Below, piece by piece: positions 1-5,260 of a stretch of 5,854 bases of DNA. Source of the DNA: Lachnospiraceae bacterium UBA3332 (lineage in GTDB: Bacteria; Bacillota; Clostridia; Lachnospirales; Lachnospiraceae). Location: positions 467-6,320 of the forward strand of contig DERU01000083.1 in NCBI GenBank assembly GCA_002361095.1, read 5' to 3'. The stretch's first letter is position 1. Every line of letters starts with the position of its first letter. The notes beneath the pieces are model-generated. The model was not told where the DNA came from and searched no databases. It saw only the letters and a list, made by a program, of their open reading frames with translations. A program made the position numbers and the translations under genes.

Positions 1-391
1 CTCTTGCAGCAAAAACATGACATATACAATCAGACATTCCATTAGATGGATTTTGAGTACATAAAAACTTTAAATCTTTAACCGTACATCCTGTTTCTTC
101 CATACATTCCCGACGTGCGGCATCTTCTTTTGATTCTCCCTCTTCAATACGCCCTGCCGGAATTTCCCATTCTAAACGCATTACCGTATATCTCTTAGAT
201 TGAATCAGCAAAACTTCATCATTTTCGTTGAATACAACAATGCTTATTGCTTCATGCGGATAATGAATCTGATGATATTTTTCTATAATATATCCATTTG
301 ATAGCTTTACCTTATCAGCATACAGGCACACATAATCACTTTCATATATAACTTTTCTGTCTAACCGTTCCGGCAATTCCCTATAGTCCAT
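1..391 (-). CDS. Nudix hydrolase, ADP-ribose pyrophosphatase-like (3' end outside window)
   Basis: Reading leftward from an ATG at 391-389, 130 codons are open to the window edge. They contain a complete Nudix box at residues 80-102 (positions 86-154) fitting GX5EX7REUXEEXGU: G80, E86, R94-E95, E98-E99 and G101. This helix binds Mg2+ and hydrolyses nucleoside diphosphates linked to another group. The EIPAG just before the box and the NPSNGMSD about 12 residues after it resemble ADP-ribose pyrophosphatases (NudF type), so cytoplasmic cleavage of ADP-ribose to AMP and ribose-5-phosphate is the likely reaction; the exact substrate is inferred. Family members have about 170-210 residues, so roughly 40-80 C-terminal residues are missing. 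The start is supported by GGAGGGG (396-402 on the complement), six bases upstream. Codon use is AT-rich (AAA, GAA, ATA, CAT), unlike the GC-rich genes to the right. The gene is transcribed divergently from the MATE gene. Confidence 0.9.
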   Translation of the reverse strand, partial: MDYRELPERLDRKVIYESDYVCLYADKVKLSNGYIIEKYHQIHYPHEAISIVVFNENDEVLLIQSKRYTVMRLEWEIPAGRIEEGESKEDAARRECMEETGCTVKDLKFLCTQNPSNGMSDCICHVFAAR

Positions 392-424
392 ATGTCCCCT
401 CCACAGTTTACTTTTCTCTATTTC

Positions 425-433
425 ATTGTACCA
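425..433 (-). promoter_or_regulatory. Extended -10 promoter for the Nudix gene
   Basis: On the minus strand the sequence TGGTACAAT gives a TGn extension plus a TACAAT -10 hexamer. A -35 at 17-bp spacing would be GTGCAA, which matches TTGACA at only three of six positions, so the extended -10 probably carries recognition. Transcription would start near 418, leaving a leader of about 27 bases that contains the GGAGGGG ribosome binding site. This is a consensus match by eye; the start site is inferred. Confidence 0.45.
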
Positions 434-505
434 CTTCCACTCTCTATTTGCACCATAAAATGTGGGACATACCCACTTTGTCAGATTTTGTACTTCTTTA
501 TCCGT

Positions 506-533
506 TTCGTAAAGGTTCGTTTCTGCCACGAAC
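506..533. promoter_or_regulatory. Operator-like dyad upstream of the MATE promoter
   Basis: A perfect inverted repeat GTTCGT (515-520) / ACGAAC (528-533) with a 7-base spacer ends six bases before the -35 hexamer of the MATE promoter. A further TTCGT half-site lies at 506-510, exactly 10 bp (one helical turn) before the TTCGT at 516-520. The geometry suits a dimeric regulator contacting an upstream operator, perhaps an activator or drug-responsive regulator, but no regulator gene is in the window. Six-base arms can occur by chance, so the call is tentative. Confidence 0.35.
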
Positions 534-539
534 TGTTAC

Positions 540-568
540 TTGAAAAAAAGTGGTTTTGCGTATACAAT
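540..568 (+). promoter_or_regulatory. Sigma-A type promoter for the MATE gene
   Basis: TTGAAA at 540-545 and TACAAT at 563-568 are separated by the optimal 17 bp, and the spacer contains A and T tracts. Transcription would start near 574-576. The AGGAG at 569-573 would then lie at or upstream of the RNA 5' end and could not act as a ribosome binding site. This supports translation from the GTG at 602 rather than the out-of-frame ATG at 577 or the distant ATG at 392, which lies upstream of the promoter. Confidence 0.55.
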
Positions 569-601
569 AGGAGAAAATGCAGGGAATGCGGGGATACAAA
601 A

Positions 602-1945
602 GTGAAAGACGACAGACAGATTGTGAAAGATACATGGAATATGGCGTGGCCCGCCATATTGGAATCCTTTTTTTCGGCTTTTGCCGGACTGGTGGATTCT
701 TTTATGGTCAGTACGATGGGAGCCTATTCGGTGGCGGCGGTGGGACTGACCACACAGCCGAAATTCATAGGATTGGCTTTGTTTTTCGCGACGAATGTGG
801 CCGTATCCGCATTGGTTGCAAGGAGAAAAGGGGAAGGCAAGCGTGAGGATGCCAACAGCTTGGCGCTTACCAGCATATGCTTTGTGGCGGTTATGTCAGT
901 GGCCATCAGTATTTTGATGGTGACGCTTGCAAATCCGATTCTGCGGTTTTGCGGTTCCACGGTGGAGACCCATGCCAGTGCGGTGGCTTATTTTCAGATT
1001 ATTATGGGAGGCATGATTTTTAACTGCCTGCAGATGGTTATCAATTCCGCGCAGCGCGGAGCCGGCAATACAAAAATTACAATGCGCACCAACGTCACAT
1101 CGAACGTGATCAACATTGTATTTAATTATTTGTTAATCGGGGGACATTTGGGGTTTCCGGCGCTGGGAATTCATGGAGCGGCGCTTGCCACAGTGCTGGG
1201 TACGGTGGTAGCGTGTGTGATGAGCATTTTGTCTATTTATAAAAAGGACAATTTCATCAGCATTCCCCTTATGCTGGAGAAAAGAATCCGACCGGGCCTG
1301 GTATCGCTGCGACGGCTTTTGGGTGTGGGTTACAGTGTCTTTTTTGAGCAGATTCTGATGCGTGTGGGATTTATGATGACGTCCCTGATGGCGGCCCACC
1401 AAGGGAATGACGCGATGGCGGCCCACCAGGTGGCTATGAATATTATGGGACTGTCCTTTTCCTTTGGGGACGGCCTGCAGTCGGCGGCGGTGGCGCTGAT
1501 CGGCAGAAGTTTGGGGGAAAATAACCCGGACTTGGCAAAACGGTACGGAAGTACATGCAGAAAAGTGGGCGCAATGATATCCGCCATGCTGTCGGTTGTC
1601 TATTTTTTCGGGGCGCGGCCGCTGTACAGTCTCTTCTTTGCGGAGGAGCAGATTGTGGATATCGGTGTGGGCATTATGCGGGTTATTATCTTTATTGTCA
1701 TTTTGCAGATTTCCCAAGTCATTTACATGGGGTGTCTGCGGGGGGCGGGCGATACGCTCTATACGGCGGTTGCCTCTACCGTCAGTGTGACCGTGATGCG
1801 GACGCTGGTTTCATGGCTTGGCTGTTATGTGTTTGGATTTGGGATTATCGGTATTTGGCTGGGGGTTGTAGCGGATCAGCTGTCCCGTTTCCTGTTCGCT
1901 TCCGTGCGTTTCCGGAGGGGGAAGTGGACGCAGATCAAAATATGA
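602..1945 (+). CDS. MATE-family multidrug/cation efflux transporter
   Basis: The 447-residue product is a complete multi-pass membrane protein with the two-fold MATE layout. MATE proteins export cationic drugs and metabolites across the cytoplasmic membrane using Na+ or H+ gradients, usually with 12 helices and about 450 residues. Seen here: the N-terminal WPAILES segment leading into helix 1, VDSFMV at 31-36, and paired motifs QRGAGNT (151-157) and LRGAGDT (379-385) at equivalent places in the two halves; AAHQVAMNIM (273-282) is a typical second-half signature. The GTG at 602 is chosen as the start because homologous-looking sequence begins there, a GGGG Shine-Dalgarno-like run sits at 590-593, and the promoter at 540-568 excludes the in-frame ATG at 392, which would add 70 unrelated residues. 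An ATG at 641 (residue 14) is a less likely alternative. Substrate cannot be read from the sequence. The M15D gene follows 72 bp downstream on the same strand. Confidence 0.92.
   Translation: MKDDRQIVKDTWNMAWPAILESFFSAFAGLVDSFMVSTMGAYSVAAVGLTTQPKFIGLALFFATNVAVSALVARRKGEGKREDANSLALTSICFVAVMSVAISILMVTLANPILRFCGSTVETHASAVAYFQIIMGGMIFNCLQMVINSAQRGAGNTKITMRTNVTSNVINIVFNYLLIGGHLGFPALGIHGAALATVLGTVVACVMSILSIYKKDNFISIPLMLEKRIRPGLVSLRRLLGVGYSVFFEQILMRVGFMMTSLMAAHQGNDAMAAHQVAMNIMGLSFSFGDGLQSAAVALIGRSLGENNPDLAKRYGSTCRKVGAMISAMLSVVYFFGARPLYSLFFAEEQIVDIGVGIMRVIIFIVILQISQVIYMGCLRGAGDTLYTAVASTVSVTVMRTLVSWLGCYVFGFGIIGIWLGVVADQLSRFLFASVRFRRGKWTQIKI
1387..1428 (+). repeat. Short direct repeat inside the MATE gene
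   Basis: The 15-base unit GATGGCGGCCCACCA occurs at 1387-1401 and again at 1414-1428, a period of 27 bases (nine codons). It encodes MAAHQ twice, at residues 263-267 and 272-276. The second copy is in the family-typical AAHQVA position. The period keeps the reading frame, so the gene is not disrupted. Confidence 0.85.
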
Positions 1946-1946
1946 C

Positions 1947-1965
1947 CGGCGGGGGATATCCGCCG
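1947..1965 (+). repeat. GC-rich hairpin just after the MATE stop codon
   Basis: CGGCGG (1947-1952) pairs perfectly with CCGCCG (1960-1965) around a 7-base loop, two bases after the TGA. No T-run follows (the next bases are AAACGG), so it does not look like an intrinsic terminator. It may protect the upstream RNA end or have no function. Confidence 0.4.
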
Positions 1966-1988
1966 AAACGGAGCAGAGGAGAATCAGG

Positions 1989-2002
1989 GCCGCTTGTGCG
2001 GC
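1989..2002 (+). repeat. Small hairpin ahead of the M15D ribosome binding site
   Basis: GCCGC (1989-1993) pairs with GCGGC (1998-2002) around a TTGT tetraloop. It ends eight bases before the GAGGAA ribosome binding site (2010-2015) of the next gene, so it could influence translation of that gene if transcribed from the MATE promoter. The stem is only 5 bp. Confidence 0.3.
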
Positions 2003-2017
2003 GGAATGTGAGGAAAC

Positions 2018-4474
2018 ATGATCAGTAGAAAAGAAGAGGAGCAATACGGTTCGCCGCTTTGGGTGACACCGGTTGTGATATTGGCGGTTTTGCTTTTGCT
2101 GGTGATTATTGTCGGGGGCGGGCTGCTTTTATGGATGCCCCAGGGTGGCAGGCCGCAGCTGGGAGAAGGGGAATTCGGCATCGCCATGGAGGGGGAGGAA
2201 ATGACGCTTAGTTGGGCGCAGCCTTCCAACGCGGATGCGGTGCGGATATTTTTGTGGAACGAAGAATTGCAGGAATATGATTTGTACGGGGAGTTTGCCG
2301 AAAACTCCACCGTGATTCCGGGTGTGAAAGACGGGGACGCTTTCCGGTTAAAATTGCAGGCGGTCCGGTATGCCAAAAATTTGCTGGGCCAGGATCGTGA
2401 GAGCGTCAGCAAAAGCGCGGAGGCGACCATAGAATTGGTAGAACTGGATTGTCCTGTGCTGCAAAAAAGCACAGAGCCGGAAAGCAAAAGCGTAACGCTA
2501 AGCTGGATAGGGGAAGACGGAAACCGGTATGAGTTTTACCGGATGGGGGAGAACGGGGGCTGGGAACAGTTTGCAGAGACGGGCTCCCAAACGCTGACAC
2601 TGCATTTCGGTGCGGATGAAACGTTTGCCCTGCCCGACAGGCAAATGCCTATCCGCCTGTGCGCGCGGGCAGTCCGCAGCGGGGAGGGGTGTACTTATTA
2701 CGGCGTTATGTCGGAGGCAGTTTTGGTGGAACGGGAAGAACTGCTGGGGACGGATCCGGCCCTGTCTTGCGAAGCGGCAGGGGAAAACCGGTATATCCTG
2801 CGGTGGGAAGAGGCTAAGGGAAATGTCTGTGAATTGCAGCAATGGTCCGAGGACGGACAGCAGTGGGAGACGGTGGAAAGCGGGGATTGGTCGCAGGCGC
2901 CCGCATATGAGACGGACAGGCTGCCGTCCGGCACGGAAATGCGTTTCCGTGTCATCGGTTATAACAGTGAGGAACAAAAGGAAGCGGAAGCGTTTGCGGC
3001 GGGTCCCAGCGAGATTGCCTTTTGGACGGAGATTTCTCCGTTATACTGTACCGTATGGCCGGTAGTGCCGGTAGAACTTTTTTCGGATGCGCAGGAGGGG
3101 GAGACGCTTGACACGGTGGCGGCGGGGGAGGCCCTCTGCGTACTGGGGGAACAGGACGATCATTTTGCCGTACGGTATCGAGGGCAGGACGGGTTTGTGC
3201 AGGCCGGTTATTGTATGATTAATCTGCCGGAATATCTGGGGGATTTGTGCGAGTACAATATTACAAACAGCTATGACTCCATTTTCCGTGTGCATGAATA
3301 TGACATACCGGAAATTACAGGGACGGTCATCGAAGGGTATGAGTCGGTTTGTCTGGAAAACGACGATCTTCTGGTTCCTTTTCTGTATCCGTGTGCAAAA
3401 AGACTGGAACTTGCCGCGAAAAACGTTTGGGAAGACGGCTATTGCCTGCGCATTTATGATGCATTCCGCCCCAATGAGGCAACCCGGTATTTGTATGATA
3501 CAGTAGAAGCCCTTCTGGATACGCCGGTTCCCAAGGAAGAGGAGAACGAAAACGGAGAAGAACCGGAGGAGGGGGAGTTTTTTGCCGCAGAAGGGCAGGA
3601 GGAACTTTCGCGGTATGAAAAAGCAACCCGGGCAAAACGGGAAAGGGAGCAGCAGAGGCAGACGCCGGAGGACAGGCCTGATACCGGGACAGCGCCGGGA
3701 AAAGAAGCCGGTGTGACAGACGGCCCGGAAGAGGGGTTGGAAGCAGGAACGGTGGAAGGGCTTCCGGAGGGAACCCAGGAGGCATGGATTGCGGCCTTTG
3801 AGGCCGGGCTTGCCCAGGGCCGGACTTTGGGCCTGATTCCGCAGGAAGGTCAGGAAGGGACGCAGGAGGAGCCGGAATCCGGACAGGAGGAACCGCAGGA
3901 ACAGAAGGAAGGCGTAAAACTGTTGGATTTTTTGATGAGCCTGACACCGGAACAGCTGGAGAGTTTTGCCATGGGCAATTATATTCCCGGAATGGAGAAT
4001 ATTGTTCTGGGGGAGGAAGGGCCTACTTATCTGGATATTATGACGGACGGAAGATTTAAACTTTCCGCCTTTCTGGCAGCCGTGACTTCTGCCCATAACC
4101 GGGGGATTGCGTTGGATTTGACGCTGGTAGACCGGGGAACGGGAGGCGAACTGCCTATGCAGTCGTCCATGCATGATTTGAGCTGGAATTCGATTTTATC
4201 GCTGAACAATGACAATGCAAAGCTGTTGTCGGAGTATATGCTGGCGGTCGGATTCAGGGGGTTGACTTCGGAATGGTGGCATTTTCAGGATGACGAGACC
4301 AGGGAGGCCTTGCAGCTGAATTCCTATTTGGCCAAAGGCGTATCCGTTGCGGGTTGGAAAAAGGATGATACGGGATGGCGGTACCGCCTGGAGAACGGCG
4401 GCTATTTAAAGAATACAACGGAGACTGTGGAAGGGGAAATCTGCAGTTTTGACGCGGACGGGTATGTACGCTGA
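2018..4474 (+). CDS. Membrane-anchored VanX-type (M15D) D-Ala-D-Ala dipeptidase-like protein with FN3-like, SH3b-like and wall-binding modules
   Basis: The 818-residue product starts with a single hydrophobic segment (about 17-40) that should anchor it with the rest outside. Three modules of 90-100 residues follow (about 46-140, 144-239, 245-338), each with a fibronectin-III-like beta-strand motif (TLSW ending at W66, TLSW at W163, ILRW at W263). An SH3b-like domain spans about 345-402. The catalytic region has all VanX/M15D hallmarks: YDAFRP (R484), SAHNRGIALDLTL (zinc ligands H693 and D700) and SEWWH (catalytic base E752, zinc ligand H755). VanX-type enzymes cleave D-alanyl-D-alanine. The two halves of the domain are separated by an acidic, low-complexity stretch (about 503-666) rich in Glu, Gln, Gly and Pro. 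The C-terminus (777-818: GW, GWRYR, GGYLKN, FDADGY) resembles one choline/cell-wall-binding repeat. VanX itself has about 200 residues and is cytoplasmic, so this is an extracytoplasmic relative with an unproven substrate. The ATG at 2018 is preceded by GAGGAA at 2010-2015. Confidence 0.85.
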   Translation: MISRKEEEQYGSPLWVTPVVILAVLLLLVIIVGGGLLLWMPQGGRPQLGEGEFGIAMEGEEMTLSWAQPSNADAVRIFLWNEELQEYDLYGEFAENSTVIPGVKDGDAFRLKLQAVRYAKNLLGQDRESVSKSAEATIELVELDCPVLQKSTEPESKSVTLSWIGEDGNRYEFYRMGENGGWEQFAETGSQTLTLHFGADETFALPDRQMPIRLCARAVRSGEGCTYYGVMSEAVLVEREELLGTDPALSCEAAGENRYILRWEEAKGNVCELQQWSEDGQQWETVESGDWSQAPAYETDRLPSGTEMRFRVIGYNSEEQKEAEAFAAGPSEIAFWTEISPLYCTVWPVVPVELFSDAQEGETLDTVAAGEALCVLGEQDDHFAVRYRGQDGFVQAGYCMINLPEYLGDLCEYNITNSYDSIFRVHEYDIPEITGTVIEGYESVCLENDDLLVPFLYPCAKRLELAAKNVWEDGYCLRIYDAFRPNEATRYLYDTVEALLDTPVPKEEENENGEEPEEGEFFAAEGQEELSRYEKATRAKREREQQRQTPEDRPDTGTAPGKEAGVTDGPEEGLEAGTVEGLPEGTQEAWIAAFEAGLAQGRTLGLIPQEGQEGTQEEPESGQEEPQEQKEGVKLLDFLMSLTPEQLESFAMGNYIPGMENIVLGEEGPTYLDIMTDGRFKLSAFLAAVTSAHNRGIALDLTLVDRGTGGELPMQSSMHDLSWNSILSLNNDNAKLLSEYMLAVGFRGLTSEWWHFQDDETREALQLNSYLAKGVSVAGWKKDDTGWRYRLENGGYLKNTTETVEGEICSFDADGYVR

Positions 4475-4490
4475 AAAAAGGGATACCCGT
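4458..4490 (+). repeat. Inverted repeat spanning the M15D stop codon
   Basis: ACGGGTAT (4458-4465) is perfectly complementary to ATACCCGT (4483-4490), giving an 8-bp stem with a 17-base loop that contains the TGA. The following bases (ATTGTTGAGG) are a poor T-tract. It may be a weak terminator or an RNA-stabilising hairpin. Confidence 0.4.
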
Positions 4491-4639
4491 ATTGTTGAGG
4501 GCGGATTTCAGCGGAGGAGGTGTTTTGCCGCAGTCCCTATAAGCCTATTGCGGCAGCCTTGGCAAGAAGCGGGATGGAAATGAAGGCCGGGAAATAGTCT
4601 GTTATATAGTTTATATGGTTTTTGTGCGTTTTATAAAAG
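4475..4639 (+). other. Intergenic region with no supported gene
   Basis: Between the M15D stop and the long inverted repeat I find no reading frame worth calling. A GGAGGAGG run at 4513-4520 looks like a strong ribosome binding site, but the following frames are short: TTG at 4525 gives five codons, and the GTG at 4520 overlaps the run itself and gives 25 codons ending at a TAG. The right part (about 4597-4640) is an AT-rich island containing TTATATAG and TTATAAAA, as expected of a former or present promoter region, but no well-spaced -35/-10 pair is visible. The region may be the eroded 5' part of the operon remnant to the right. Confidence 0.4.
4526..4555 (+). repeat. Hairpin TGCCGCA/TGCGGCA downstream of the GGAGGAGG run
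   Basis: TGCCGCA (4526-4532) pairs perfectly with TGCGGCA (4549-4555); in RNA the stem can extend by a G-U and a U-A pair, leaving a 12-base loop. No T-run follows, so it is not a convincing terminator. It begins six bases after the purine-rich GGAGGAGG. Confidence 0.4.
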
Positions 4640-4694
4640 GAAATCTGCAGTAGGGAAGGAAGTCGGGAGGATTGCCTTCCCAATTGCAGATTTC
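4640..4694. repeat. Long imperfect inverted repeat, possible bidirectional terminator or element remnant
   Basis: The outer arm GAAATCTGCA (4640-4649) pairs with TGCAGATTTC (4685-4694), and the inner arm GGGAAGG (4653-4659) pairs with CCTTCCC (4675-4681). The arms are joined by a G-U pair, a U-A pair and one A-A mismatch, so about 19 of 20 positions pair around a 15-base loop. The plus strand continues CGGGAG... to TTTT at 4700-4703, while the minus strand continues CTTTTATAAAA directly after the stem, so a minus-strand terminator fits better. It sits exactly at the left border of the degraded gene stretch and could also be a small mobile-element or recombination scar. Confidence 0.6.
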
Positions 4695-4986
4695 GGGAGT
4701 TTTACGGTATGGAAAGGCATACGGTGAAGAGGGGGATTTTATAGAGGGTGTTGCGGACGAAGACGGTCTGGAGGAACTGCCTGAAGAATATACCATCCGC
4801 AGGAATGAATTTATCCTGTTATTCCCGGCAGATGGGATTTTCTGTATTGCGGTACTGGTAATTGTAAGCCGGATTTTTACCGGAAAACTGGCAAACCATA
4901 TCATGGAGCCTTTGAATGCCCTGGCGGACGGGGCGGAGGTTTCCGGCTTGCTTGAATGCTTCCGGGGAAAAACGGCTGTGAGGTAG
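4672..4986 (+). pseudogene. Probable sensor histidine kinase remnant (transmembrane segment plus start of HAMP)
   Basis: This frame is open from just after a TAG at 4651 to a TAG at 4984-4986. About 40 acidic residues (DFIEGVADEDGLEELPEEY) lead into a basic turn, a hydrophobic helix (FILLFPADGIFCIAVLVIV) and then GKLANHIMEPLNALADGA. That order (extracytoplasmic end, membrane helix, I-x-PL-x-x-L-x-x-GA) is typical of the second transmembrane helix and HAMP entry of sensor kinases. The frame then leaves the pattern (AEVSGLLECFRGK) and stops, with no H-box or ATPase domain. Kinases of this class have about 350-500 residues, whereas about 105 are left. No good start exists: the only candidate, TTG at 4672, lies inside the inverted repeat with GGGAGG almost touching it. 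I read it as a 5'- and 3'-deleted fragment. The kinase assignment rests on one short segment and could be wrong. Confidence 0.45.
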
Positions 4987-5257
4987 ATGTTAAAAGAAGG
5001 AATGAATGGATTTTGTATGGCGTTGGCGGACAGTGTGCCGGGAGTGTCCGGCGGAACGGTTGCATTTATCATGGGGGTTTATGACCGGTTTATCGGTTCT
5101 GTCCATGATCTGGTATTTGGCAGTGACCGTTCTGTCTGTATTATTCGAAAGCGGTAATGCCACAGGCTCCTTTGAATATTGGCAATTTTCTTCTATTCCG
5201 GCAATCATAGGCGTTATACTGGTATTTGGGATGCAAATGAAAAAGAAAGAAGTGTAA
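4987..5257 (+). pseudogene. Broken DUF368 (PopT-like undecaprenyl-phosphate translocase) gene
   Basis: From ATG 4987 one frame encodes the DUF368 N-terminal signature: GFCMALADSVPGVSGGTVAF followed by IMGVYDRFIGS. It ends at a TAA (5155-5157) after 56 codons. DUF368 proteins are polytopic, about 270-310 residues, and have been shown to flip undecaprenyl phosphate across the membrane (PopT). A different frame, from about 5100 to the TAA at 5255-5257, encodes a hydrophobic stretch with a basic end (IPAIIGVILVF then QMKKKEV) typical of a last membrane helix. The simplest reading is that the middle of the gene, about 200 codons, was lost and the frame shifted at the junction. The N-terminal identification is strong; the second half is only plausibly the old C-terminus, supported by its TAA lying three bases before the PAP2 start, as in a coupled operon. 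A GAGG at 4980-4983 precedes the ATG, which directly abuts the previous TAG. Confidence 0.7.
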
Positions 5258-5260
5258 GAA

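Noticed and set aside
392..601. N-terminal 70-codon extension of the MATE protein
   Set aside because: The added residues are Cys- and Phe-rich without MATE character, the ATG precedes the promoter, and it overlaps the Nudix upstream region.
577..846. 89-codon frame starting at an ATG after AGGAG
   Set aside because: It overlaps the MATE gene in another frame, its product shows no family-like pattern, and the predicted transcript start makes its ribosome site unlikely.
1133..1717. 194-codon antisense frame under the MATE gene
   Set aside because: The product is rich in His, Arg and Gln without domain features, as expected of a shadow of membrane-protein codons.
1947..1965. Rho-independent terminator after the MATE gene
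   Set aside because: The GC-rich stem is present but is followed by AAACGG, with no T-tract.
3524..3930. Tandem DNA repeat array in the acidic insertion
   Set aside because: The CAGGAGG/CAGGAAGG-like units are irregular in spacing and sequence, so no defined repeat unit can be supported.
3041..4174. 377-codon antisense frame under the M15D gene
   Set aside because: It is a compositional mirror of the purine-rich coding strand, its product is low-complexity and basic, and the sense frame has catalytic motifs.
4520..4597. 25-codon frame from GTG 4520 by the GGAGGAGG run
   Set aside because: The start codon overlaps the ribosome-site-like run, and the peptide is not recognisable; it may be debris.
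4611..5072. 153-codon minus-strand frame across the degraded stretch
   Set aside because: It is Ser/Pro-rich with no recognisable motif, while the plus strand shows clear DUF368 and HAMP-like sequence.
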